Source: JBBSMX01 sp038232935
Lineage (GTDB): Bacteria; Bacteroidota; Rhodothermia; Rhodothermales; JANQRZ01
Length of the DNA stretch: 61,480 bases
Assembly (NCBI GenBank): GCA_038232935.1
Contig: JBBSMX010000005.1
Coordinates: 1 to 61,480 of the forward strand
Reading direction: 5' to 3'
The first letter of the stretch is position 1. Each line of letters opens with the position of its first letter. The notes beneath the pieces are model-generated. The model was not told the DNA's origin. It was given only the letters and a program-made list of their open reading frames with translations, and did no database searches. A program made the translations under genes and the position numbers. This document shows, one piece after another, positions 51,743-59,800 of this stretch.

Positions 51743-52753
51743 TTAGAGCCCTACGCGCAGACTGATGCGGTGGACGTCGTTGAGCAGGTCCATCTTCGTG
51801 AAGGCGTAGTCGAGCCCGACGGCGTATCCCGAGAGTTCGTACTGGATGCCTCCACCCAGGGAAAAGCTTTCGATGGTCGTATCGATAGACTCCCGCCCTT
51901 CCGTGCCGCCGTCGTCGGTGCCGCTGTAGTTGAACTTGTAGCCGCCGCGCAGGAACAGCAGGTCGTAGAAGGAGACCTCCGCCCCGCCGTAGATCAACTG
52001 CTGGGAGTCCTGGGGCTTGACGGTATCCACGGCGAGCATCACGCGCGTCTGCTCTGTGTTGACGGGGTAGAAGGACGTGCCGATGGAGAAGTTCAGCGGC
52101 AGCGGGTTATTCTGGTTGTAGAAGGACATCGCGGTCCCGAGGTTGTTGAGCCGGGCCGCGATCTGCCAGCCAGCGAGCCCGACGCGGTAGACCGATCCGA
52201 AGTCAAAGGCAACCGCGCTCGCGCCCACGCCGTCAATCGACTCGTTGATAACCTTGAACGTGGTGCCGAGCGCGAGGCGGTCGAAGAAGTACCGGGCGTA
52301 GGAGACGTTGAAGGCGAGGTCGAGGAAGTTGTACGTGTCCGAGGTGTTCGTGTCCGTCACGAGATCCTGGAGGATAGGGTCGAGGTAGCCGTTCTGCCGG
52401 TTGGCCGGGATGTCTGAGACCCCGAACGCCTGGATACCGGCCGTGACCGTCCCGGCGTTGCCGAGGTTGTACCCGACGGCCGCCGACGTGTAGTTCAGGT
52501 CCGCGATCCAACTGCTGTAGGAGAAGGCCGCGCTGACTTTCTGCGTCGCGTTGAGCGCGGTGCCGGCCGGGTTCCAGAAGATCTGGTTGGCGTCGTTGGT
52601 GAGGGAGCTGACGGCGGAGCCGAGGGCTACCTCGCGCGCGCCTACACCGATCTCCAAGAAGGCGGCACCGTTGCGCCCCGCCTTCCGCTGCGCCTGGGCG
52701 GGCATCGCGATCAGCCCGGCCAAGACGAGTACGAGTAGGAGTCCTCTTTTCAT
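51743..52753 (-). CDS. PorV/PorQ-family outer-membrane beta-barrel protein
   Basis: A 336-residue protein: signal peptide MKRGLLLVLVLAGLIAMPAQAQ, then the family's FLEIGVGAREVALGSAVSSLTNDANQIFWNPAGTA, repeated amphipathic strands (SAAFSYSSWIADLNYTSAAVGYNL) and a final strand VHRISLRVGL. PorV proteins are FadL-like barrels that bind T9SS cargo sorting domains at the surface. Here it follows the T9SS-sorted protein gene directly (35 bp), so it may be the dedicated anchor or shuttle for that protein. The longer frame upstream is not used because ATG 52753 starts the leader. Confidence 0.85.
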   Translation of the reverse strand: MKRGLLLVLVLAGLIAMPAQAQRKAGRNGAAFLEIGVGAREVALGSAVSSLTNDANQIFWNPAGTALNATQKVSAAFSYSSWIADLNYTSAAVGYNLGNAGTVTAGIQAFGVSDIPANRQNGYLDPILQDLVTDTNTSDTYNFLDLAFNVSYARYFFDRLALGTTFKVINESIDGVGASAVAFDFGSVYRVGLAGWQIAARLNNLGTAMSFYNQNNPLPLNFSIGTSFYPVNTEQTRVMLAVDTVKPQDSQQLIYGGAEVSFYDLLFLRGGYKFNYSGTDDGGTEGRESIDTTIESFSLGGGIQYELSGYAVGLDYAFTKMDLLNDVHRISLRVGL

Positions 52754-52787
52754 AGCGGTATCCGTTGGGTTGCCAGGTGCGCGTGGG

Positions 52788-55424
52788 CTAGCGGAGGATG
52801 GCGAAGTGGCCCATGACCTCGCGGTCTGAGTACTTGACGTGGTAGATGTAGAGTCCACTCGCTACCTCCACCCCGTCTTTGGAGAACAGGTCCCATTCCC
52901 CCTGGCCGTTCACCGCGCCCTCGACGATCGTCTGGTAGACGATCTGACCGGAGACGTCGAGGATGGTCAGGGTGTAGTCTTCCGGCAGGTTCAAGAAGTA
53001 GACCTTGTGGCTGGCCGCGTCGTTGCGGACGTCGTTGAGGCCGGTGATCTTGTAGGGATTGGGCGTCACCGTGATCAGGCTTTCCACCTGTTCCACGGCG
53101 GCCACCGGCGGCACCACCGTGTACGGCGCCCCGATGTTCTTGTAGGCCTGGGTGCCCGGCGACGGGAAGAGCGAGTTCAAATTGGCGAAGGGGTAGGTCC
53201 CGGCCCACTGGCTCCCCAGCCCGATCGTGCCATTCGGCGCGTCGGGGGCGTTGCGCCCATTGCGGTTCATGTTGGCCGACTCGATGTGACCGCCTTCGAC
53301 CACGCCTTGAGGCCCGACGAACGAGCCGTCCTTGTAGGCCGCGACGTAGTACCAGTACGTGAAGCCGGCGATCGCCGAGGTGTCTTCGAGCGCGAACTGA
53401 TACCCGCCGGTCTCGTCCCGATACTGCGCCAGATCGCCGACGGGGACCTTCGTGAGCAGGTCGTACGTGCCCCACTCGGCCGGCTGGTACGAGCCCTGGG
53501 TGTCGCCGACGAAGATGTCGAACGCGTCGAAGTTCGGGTTTATCGGGTCCAATAGCGCATCCGGGACCGGCCCGACCTCGTGCTGCTCTTGGTAGCGATC
53601 CGTGAGGCGCATGCCGACCTCCTGGTAGCTCGTGCGCTTGTACTGCGAGGCCCGCCAGATCTTGTAGCCGTCGATCGGGCGGATGCCGGACACATCCGAC
53701 CAGCGGATGAGCGCCGTCCCGTCCGTCGTGCTCTCGAGGTTCATATCCGGCACCGCCGGGACCGGCAGCTCGTTCTCGATCTCCCATCCCCGGCTCCAGG
53801 CCCAGCGGGACGACTCGACCGCATCGGTGAGGCCCTCTAACCGGAAGCCGGCCGCCGCTACCCACACGACGGTGATGGACTCACCCACGGCGAGGCTGAA
53901 GGGGCCGATCCCCTCGGTCAGTGCCTGACCGAAGGTGTACTCCCGAGCGAAGCCGATCATCCCGCTGTAGAAGTCGCCGCTGGCCGCACTGGGGTTCCAG
54001 GCCGGCTCCCACACCGGCTGGACGTTCTCGATGTTGGCGACGCCGACGTCCTGCGAGCCGTACTTGAAGTCCCCGTTCGGGCGGGCATCCGGGTTGCCCA
54101 CGACGAAGGTCGTAATGTCGTCCGGAGTGCCTCCGGAGAAGAACGCCGGGTTGGGCGACAGGTCGGCCGGCACGCCGGCGCCGTTGGAGAGCTTGCCGTA
54201 GTCAGCGTACCAGGTGGCTGTCGCGTTGCGGAACGCGAGGTCGGAGGCACTGATGCTCTCCAGCGCCGCCTGCCACTGGACCGACGCGTACCAGCCCCGC
54301 CTGCTGCCGGTGCCAACGGAGGGCGTCCCGAACACCGTCTGCTTATCCGGGGAGTTGGCCGTGATGGCGCCGAGGTCGTTGTCAGAGATGGCTCCCTGCT
54401 TCACCCCGAGGAAGGACCACCCGTTCCAGATGTCGGTGTAGCCGTTGAGCTGGTTCGTATTGTTGATGCCGAAGGCTCGTGCGCCGGGCGCGGGCACCGT
54501 GCGGTTGGTGGTCTGCGTGGGAGGCACGTTGGCGTACCAGGCCCAGATGTCGTAGGGCGCGCCGGTTTCGTCCGGTGCCGCCACGTAGCCGAAGGTCCGC
54601 CCGGCCGCGAGGCAGTTACACCCCCGGTCGCCGGCCGCGCTGATCTGGATCGAGGGGGAGATCGTCGCGTCCAGCATCATCCCCACGCCGTCGATCACAT
54701 TGTTCTGGGCCTCCGGCGTGCCGTCCGCGTTGGTGTCGACGACGCCCGTGTTCGTCATCGTGAGTTCGATCACGGTGAAGTCGTTGAGGTTCTGCGTGTT
54801 CGGGCTGAACTGGTGGGCGCGCACCTTGAAGTCGATGCCGGCGGTGGTCGGCCAACCGGCCTCATAGATGAGGTGGGTCCGGCTCGCGTCGGTGTAGTGC
54901 GCCGGGGTCTTGTAATCCCGAGCCGGATCGCCTGCGCCGGGCACGTTGACGCCGTAGCTGGCAAACATGAACCGACTCGTTCCTCCTTGCCCCCCCATGT
55001 CGGTACCCGCATCCGCTGCACGGACGGGGTTGCCCGCGCCATAGCCCGGCCAGCCGTCCGCTTTGAAGACGGGGAACACCATGAAGTGGGAGTTGCGGAA
55101 CGTGTTCGTATACGGGTAGCCGGAAGGCCAGAGCCCTGTCGGTTCCTGCCAGTTGCCGCGTGAGCCGAACAGGACCCGGTTGTTCATGCCGCCGGCCACG
55201 TTCGCGAACGGACTACCGAGGCGGCTCGACTCGCTGGTATTCGACGGCTTCAGGGTGTTCCACAGGTCGGCCCCGACCAGGTACCCGTCGCCCGGCTCCA
55301 GGGTGGATTGGCTTTTGAACTGGAGCGCCTCGGAGGGCCGGTCCCTCTTCTGGGCAGCGGCAGGCATCGCCACGCTTCCTATCAGCATCAGCGAGAGCAA
55401 CCCGTATAGAAAGACGTTTTTCAT
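52788..55424 (-). CDS. Large surface protein with C-terminal T9SS sorting domain
   Basis: An 878-residue exported protein (signal peptide MKNVFLYGLLSLMLIGSVAMPAAAQ). The body is beta-rich and of no family I can name; residues ~555-700 include a fibronectin-III-like section (PDMNLESTTDGTALIRWSDVSG, IDGYKIWRAS). Residues ~785-878 form a type A sorting domain: ITVTPNPYKI, YTLTILDVSGQIVYQTIVEG, GEWDLFSKDGVEVASGLY and a final strand ending GHFAILR. It should therefore cross the outer membrane through T9SS. It is the middle gene of a TonB receptor/this protein/PorV unit and takes the position that SusD has in classic systems, so it may bind glycan at the surface. Confidence 0.8.
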   Translation of the reverse strand: MKNVFLYGLLSLMLIGSVAMPAAAQKRDRPSEALQFKSQSTLEPGDGYLVGADLWNTLKPSNTSESSRLGSPFANVAGGMNNRVLFGSRGNWQEPTGLWPSGYPYTNTFRNSHFMVFPVFKADGWPGYGAGNPVRAADAGTDMGGQGGTSRFMFASYGVNVPGAGDPARDYKTPAHYTDASRTHLIYEAGWPTTAGIDFKVRAHQFSPNTQNLNDFTVIELTMTNTGVVDTNADGTPEAQNNVIDGVGMMLDATISPSIQISAAGDRGCNCLAAGRTFGYVAAPDETGAPYDIWAWYANVPPTQTTNRTVPAPGARAFGINNTNQLNGYTDIWNGWSFLGVKQGAISDNDLGAITANSPDKQTVFGTPSVGTGSRRGWYASVQWQAALESISASDLAFRNATATWYADYGKLSNGAGVPADLSPNPAFFSGGTPDDITTFVVGNPDARPNGDFKYGSQDVGVANIENVQPVWEPAWNPSAASGDFYSGMIGFAREYTFGQALTEGIGPFSLAVGESITVVWVAAAGFRLEGLTDAVESSRWAWSRGWEIENELPVPAVPDMNLESTTDGTALIRWSDVSGIRPIDGYKIWRASQYKRTSYQEVGMRLTDRYQEQHEVGPVPDALLDPINPNFDAFDIFVGDTQGSYQPAEWGTYDLLTKVPVGDLAQYRDETGGYQFALEDTSAIAGFTYWYYVAAYKDGSFVGPQGVVEGGHIESANMNRNGRNAPDAPNGTIGLGSQWAGTYPFANLNSLFPSPGTQAYKNIGAPYTVVPPVAAVEQVESLITVTPNPYKITGLNDVRNDAASHKVYFLNLPEDYTLTILDVSGQIVYQTIVEGAVNGQGEWDLFSKDGVEVASGLYIYHVKYSDREVMGHFAILR

Positions 55425-55469
55425 AGCAAGACCAGGTCGAGATGGAGGAGAACGGCGGGGGTAGTTCGG

Positions 55470-58400
55470 CTAGAAGCGCAGGCGCGTACCGAAGTAGACG
55501 TTGCGGGCCGGCCCGTAGAGGGCCGTGCCGTCCTTGAGGATGAGGCGCTGCCCCGGCTCTCCCGTTTCTTCGAAGATGCGCGGGCCGTCGGTGGTGAAGT
55601 TCTCGTAGGCGACGATGTTCTGGCGGTTCGTCAGGTTCGTCACGTCCACGTACGCGTCCACGCCATAGCGTCCCGCGAACGTGAACCGCTTCTCCAGCCG
55701 CAGGTCGATCTGGTAGTTGGTCGGGCCCGTGAGCAGTTGACGGTCGCGGTCGTCGGCTCCGATGACCTTGGGGTAGAGGAAGCCGCTCTCGAGGTTGCCC
55801 GTCAGGCCGGCGGAGAACTCGTAGGGCAGCAAGGCTACGGAGCGCAGCACGAAACGGTGGGTGCGGTCGTAGCCGCCCGTGAGGACCGAGTTTCCGCCAC
55901 GCACCTGCTGCGGATAGTTCCGGAAGTCCTCGGCATTCCCGAACGGGAGGGTCGTCATGGTGCCCGCAGCGGTCGTATCCGTGAACAGCGTCGTGTTGGC
56001 CCCGGCGAAGTTGGCCTGCTCCACCGACGAGAAGGTGTAGGATGCGGTCAGGCCGAGCCTGAAGTCTTTCGCCAACTCTAGGGGGTTCCGCCGCAGAACG
56101 AGTTCAATCCCGCGCACGTCGGCGTAGCCGGCGCTGGTGGCGAAGGTGTGGGTGTTGCCCACCAGCGTCTGCTCGCCCTCGCGGTTCCGGTTCGTCGCCT
56201 GGAGGTTGGCTTGGCCGTAGTTCTCGATGCTGCGCATGTACGCGTTCGCGTCGAGGCCCCAGCCGGGGGAGAACTCCCACTGCACGCCGAGCTCATAGTT
56301 GTTCGACGTGATCGGGGCGCGCTCGGGGTCTTGGTAGGTGAAGAAGATGTTGTTGGAGCTGTTGCCGTCGTAGAACTGGTAGAGCGTCGTGAAGGGGACG
56401 AGCTGCTGGGTCCGTGCGTAGGAGAAGTACATCGCTGCGGTCTCCCCGATCGGGTGCGAGACGCCGATGCTCGGGTTTAAGAACACGTCGGTGCCGACCT
56501 TGTCGCCGCGCTCGAAGTTGTTGCGCGCCAGCAGCCGGGGGATCTCGTTCCCGTTCTCGTCGAGCATGGGCACCACGGTGACGTTCCCGGACTCGTCGGT
56601 GACCGATTGGTAGACGATGCCGGCCTGCACCGTGTCGCGGACGAAGGGGTGGAAGAAGTCCACGATCTTCTCCATGTCCCGGTTGGCGAATTCAGCGCGC
56701 AGGCCCAGGTTCACGATGAGCCCGGCGTACTCCATGCGGTCCGACGCGTAGAGGGCGAGGTTCCAGGGATTGCGCTCCCAATCCTGCAGCTGGAACGGCT
56801 CCAGAGCCCCGTTGAGCTTCGAGCCGGTCTGGTCGAGCCCGTAGACCTGCTGGTAGTCGAAGCCGTAGAGCTTCAGTTCCGTCCCCGTCTGGAGGTAGTG
56901 GTTGCGGGTGAGCTGGTTGCTGTAGTCCACCTTGAACCCGTTCGTCGCCTGCCGCGCGTCCTCCGAGTACGGCTGCGGGCGGGCCGCCTTGTAGCGGTTT
57001 CCGGCCGGCAAGACGATGCCGGTGTCGGAGAAGCCGTCCGAGATGTTCTCGTAGAACATCTTCGACTTGTCGGTGCCGGTGCCGATGTACTTCGCGATGT
57101 TGAAGGGGTCCGTGAAGTCGATGAAGTCCCCGTTCTCCCCTACATCGGTGAAGCCGTTGCCGTCGTCGTCCACGTACCCGTACCGGCTCCGCTGATAGGT
57201 CCGGTAGGCCTGCACGTCCAAGAAGGACGTCGGCGACAGGATCTGCGTCAGCTTGAGGGAGCCGAGGTAGCTGCCGCCGTCGTTCTGCGCGACACCTTCG
57301 AGGTAGAAGCGCCAGAAGTCGTTGTAGCTCGTGTTATTCCAGTTGCCCCAGAGCCCGCGGTCCTCCACGATGCCGATGGCGCTCAGGCGCGTGTTCTTGG
57401 AGATCTCGTAGGTCGTCTTGAGCTGGCCGTTGAGCCGGCGGCGAAACTCGTTCGGTTCGTAGCCGTGCGTCTGGAACCACTGCCCGGTGAAGTAGAACCC
57501 CCAGGCGTCCGTGATCGAGCCGCCGACGGACGCCCGCGCGTCGACCTCCGGGTCCCCGCTGCTGTACTTGTCCGGGGTCCACGTGAAGAGCGGGGCGGCC
57601 GGATCGGCGTTGGCGATTCGCTGGTCGCGCTCGGTGAAATACTCCGCAGCGTCCTCGTAGAAACCGAGCGAGTCGGGGCCGGGGCGGTTGATCTGCGGCG
57701 AGATGCGGAAGGAGCCCGACCCGCGGATGGGACCCCGCCCTTCTGAAAGCGTTACCGCCACCACGCCCCCTGAGGCCGCCCCGTACCTCGCCTCCGTCGC
57801 CCCGGTGTTGACCGTCACCTCTTCGACGCCCTCCGGGTTGATATTAAAGAGACTGGGGTTGGTCTGGTTGGCCCGGTTCGTGTTGTCGTAAACGAGGCCG
57901 GAATAGGACTGCCCGGTCCCGTTCGGAGCGATCTGGTTGAGCGCATCGCTCACGTCGATGCCATCGATGACCGTCCGGGTTTCGTAGCGGCGGCTGCCTC
58001 GGATGAAGCCCTCGTAGGAGTTGGATGTCCGCGAGATCACGTCCTGCAGACTCGTCACGGGCAGGCGCTCGATCTCATCGCCCGTCACGATGGACCGCGA
58101 CGTGGTCTGGTTAGCGTCGACCACGGGGCGCTCCGCCACCACCACCACCTCTCCGCCCTCGACCACGGCCGTGCTGAGTTCGACGTCGAGATTCGTCGTG
58201 ATGTCAGAGACGACGCGGATGTCGATCACCTGCGTCGTATACCCCACGAAGGAAACCCGCGCGGTGTAGGACCCCGGCGTAACGCCCACGACCACGTAAT
58301 ACCCGTCCGCGCCGGTGGAGGCACCGAGCTGCGTGCCTTCGAGTACCACCGTAGCTCCGGGCAGCGGGGATCCGTCGGCGGCGTCCGTGACAGTACCGGA

Positions 58401-58499
58401 GAGCTTGCCGGTTTGCGCGAGCGCTGTCCCTGGAAACGCTACCAAGAGCAACAAAAGGACTCGCCACGGAAGCCCTTTCCTGACGGAGTGTCTGTTCAT
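55470..58499 (-). CDS. TonB-dependent outer-membrane receptor (carboxypeptidase-regulatory-like, SusC/CirA type)
   Basis: A 1009-residue receptor. Signal peptide (residues 1-28) ends AFPGTALAQ; residues ~32-110 are a carboxypeptidase-regulatory-like domain (GKLSGTVTDAADGSPLPGATV, YTARVSFVGYTTQVIDI); then a plug (IERLPVTSLQDVISRTSN, IDGIDVSDALN, EEVTVNTGATEARYG) and a 22-strand barrel closing with NVYFGTRLRF, whose last residue is the Phe typical of barrel proteins. It imports a ligand using TonB energy, most likely an oligosaccharide given the context. The 289 bp before it hold the promoter; the gene follows the IclR regulator gene. Confidence 0.9.
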   Translation of the reverse strand: MNRHSVRKGLPWRVLLLLLVAFPGTALAQTGKLSGTVTDAADGSPLPGATVVLEGTQLGASTGADGYYVVVGVTPGSYTARVSFVGYTTQVIDIRVVSDITTNLDVELSTAVVEGGEVVVVAERPVVDANQTTSRSIVTGDEIERLPVTSLQDVISRTSNSYEGFIRGSRRYETRTVIDGIDVSDALNQIAPNGTGQSYSGLVYDNTNRANQTNPSLFNINPEGVEEVTVNTGATEARYGAASGGVVAVTLSEGRGPIRGSGSFRISPQINRPGPDSLGFYEDAAEYFTERDQRIANADPAAPLFTWTPDKYSSGDPEVDARASVGGSITDAWGFYFTGQWFQTHGYEPNEFRRRLNGQLKTTYEISKNTRLSAIGIVEDRGLWGNWNNTSYNDFWRFYLEGVAQNDGGSYLGSLKLTQILSPTSFLDVQAYRTYQRSRYGYVDDDGNGFTDVGENGDFIDFTDPFNIAKYIGTGTDKSKMFYENISDGFSDTGIVLPAGNRYKAARPQPYSEDARQATNGFKVDYSNQLTRNHYLQTGTELKLYGFDYQQVYGLDQTGSKLNGALEPFQLQDWERNPWNLALYASDRMEYAGLIVNLGLRAEFANRDMEKIVDFFHPFVRDTVQAGIVYQSVTDESGNVTVVPMLDENGNEIPRLLARNNFERGDKVGTDVFLNPSIGVSHPIGETAAMYFSYARTQQLVPFTTLYQFYDGNSSNNIFFTYQDPERAPITSNNYELGVQWEFSPGWGLDANAYMRSIENYGQANLQATNRNREGEQTLVGNTHTFATSAGYADVRGIELVLRRNPLELAKDFRLGLTASYTFSSVEQANFAGANTTLFTDTTAAGTMTTLPFGNAEDFRNYPQQVRGGNSVLTGGYDRTHRFVLRSVALLPYEFSAGLTGNLESGFLYPKVIGADDRDRQLLTGPTNYQIDLRLEKRFTFAGRYGVDAYVDVTNLTNRQNIVAYENFTTDGPRIFEETGEPGQRLILKDGTALYGPARNVYFGTRLRF

Positions 58500-58788
58500 G
58501 ATGATGCCTCGGCTCAGTTAATGCAAACAAGGTGGGTGACGACGCGGAGGACGAACAAGGTGCTACTGCCGCGTGTCCTTGCTGGGTGCTGGCCCGAAAC
58601 GTCTCCGAAAGCGTATCGCGTTGCGCGCTTCAGCATCGGGTTTCGAGTCGAACGGGTCTGTGGGGGTGGGGTCTGGTCTAGATGATGCGAGTACTCGGTA
58701 TCACACGCTGCTGGCCTTAGGGGACTAAGCCCCGAGCGCCAGGGGAGAGTCGTCGTTCGGATCGCTTTCATGGCGGTGGGCGGGGGTT
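58500..58788 (-). promoter_or_regulatory. Upstream region of the TonB receptor gene
   Basis: These 289 bp between the IclR gene and the receptor gene contain no reading frame I can support. CAAACAAGGTG (58524-58534) and CGAACAAGGTG (58552-58562) form a direct repeat 28 bp apart, immediately upstream of the receptor start, a possible regulator site. A small hairpin, CTTAG (58716-58720)/CTAAG (58725-58729), lies 60 bp after the IclR stop and may end that transcript. No clear promoter was fitted. Confidence 0.35.
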
Positions 58789-59580
58789 CTAGGCGGCGGC
58801 GAGTTTGGGCAGCTCTTTGCCGCCCAGTTCGCGGGAGAGCGACCGGGCGGCGGACCGCACGGCAGCCCCTACCTCTTCAATCTGCTCCTGGCCTTCTACC
58901 TGCGACGACAACATGGCTACCGTCAGGGCCGCACACGGGCGCTGCCGGTGATCCAGCACGGGAGCCGCTACACACAGCAGTTCGCGGTTGTATTCGCCGT
59001 CAATGACGGCGAACTCCCTGCGCCGTGCCTCGGCCAGACGCTTCTTCAGCACACTGCGGTCCGTAACCGTGGCATCGTTGAAGGCCTCCATTCCGTGCTC
59101 GTTGAGGATGGCATCGACTTCTTCGGCGGGGAGCCAGGCCAGCAGCGCCACCCCGGTCGCCGTACAGTGAGCGGGGACGCGCGCCTGCAGCTTCTTGACG
59201 ACGGTGATGGACTTCGGGCTCTCCATCCGCCGCAGGTAGACCACTTCCCCGTCTTCTAGCTTGCTCAAAAAGACCGTCTCCTCGCACTCGTCCGCCAGCG
59301 CCTCCATGTAGCTGGAGGAGGCCCGAAACAGATCGGTCTGGTCGGCGAAGCTGTTGCCGAGTTCCCAGAGGTACGACCCAAGGCGAAAGGCTCCCCCATC
59401 CGGGTCGGGCACCACTGCATGGTGCTTCTGCAGTGTGACCAGGATTCGGAAGAGCGTGCTTTTGGGGATGCCGGAAACGCGAGCCAGCTCGGCTAGCGTC
59501 AGGCCACGCCGTTCACGAGCGAGGAGCCCTAGCACTTGGAAGGCCCGGTCGAGTGAGGGGATGACATAGCGATCGTTCAT
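58789..59580 (-). CDS. IclR-family transcriptional regulator
   Basis: A 263-residue regulator. Residues ~8-65 form the winged helix-turn-helix (SLDRAFQVLGLLARERRGLTLAEL, GIPKSTLFRILVTLQKH); the rest is the IclR effector domain (SYMEALADECEETVFLSKLEDGEVVYL, LQARVPAHCTATGVALLAWLP, GEYNRELLCVAAPVLDHRQRPCAALTVA). IclR proteins bind small acids or sugars such as KDG (KdgR) or acetate-type metabolites. Located directly upstream of the receptor unit and divergent from the right-hand gene, it is a good candidate regulator for both; a KDG-type effector would fit the uronate genes, but that is inference. Confidence 0.9.
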   Translation of the reverse strand: MNDRYVIPSLDRAFQVLGLLARERRGLTLAELARVSGIPKSTLFRILVTLQKHHAVVPDPDGGAFRLGSYLWELGNSFADQTDLFRASSSYMEALADECEETVFLSKLEDGEVVYLRRMESPKSITVVKKLQARVPAHCTATGVALLAWLPAEEVDAILNEHGMEAFNDATVTDRSVLKKRLAEARRREFAVIDGEYNRELLCVAAPVLDHRQRPCAALTVAMLSSQVEGQEQIEEVGAAVRSAARSLSRELGGKELPKLAAA

Positions 59581-59590
59581 TTCTTATTTG

Positions 59591-59601
59591 AAACGTCGTT
59601 T
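59591..59601. promoter_or_regulatory. Candidate IclR operator (AAACG-T-CGTTT)
   Basis: A perfect 5-bp inverted repeat, AAACG at 59591-59595 and CGTTT at 59597-59601 around one base, begins 11 bp upstream of the IclR start inside a 220-bp AT-rich divergent intergenic region (59581-59800). Palindromes with AAAC/GTTT arms are common IclR-family operators, so self-repression is plausible. The rest of the gap, including a TATACT at about 59749, holds no gene. Confidence 0.35.
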
Positions 59602-59800
59602 TGCTTGATACACGATTTACGGAGTATCTCCCACAATGTCAAGGAGCGACTAACACTTTGTATGCAGAATCCGTGCTGGCTCCCATTTCGAAGGTGGCGA
59701 AATCCGCTTGTTCCATATAATAAACTGCATTTGTTATTCAAACTACCTATACTGCCGGCCGGCTGCTTTTTTTCCTTCGCGCGCTCCTTTTCCTCTGCCC

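Noticed and set aside
52788..55424. SusD-like protein next to the TonB receptor
   Set aside because: No lipobox, no helical TPR-type composition, and the C-terminus is a T9SS sorting domain, so it is not SusD.
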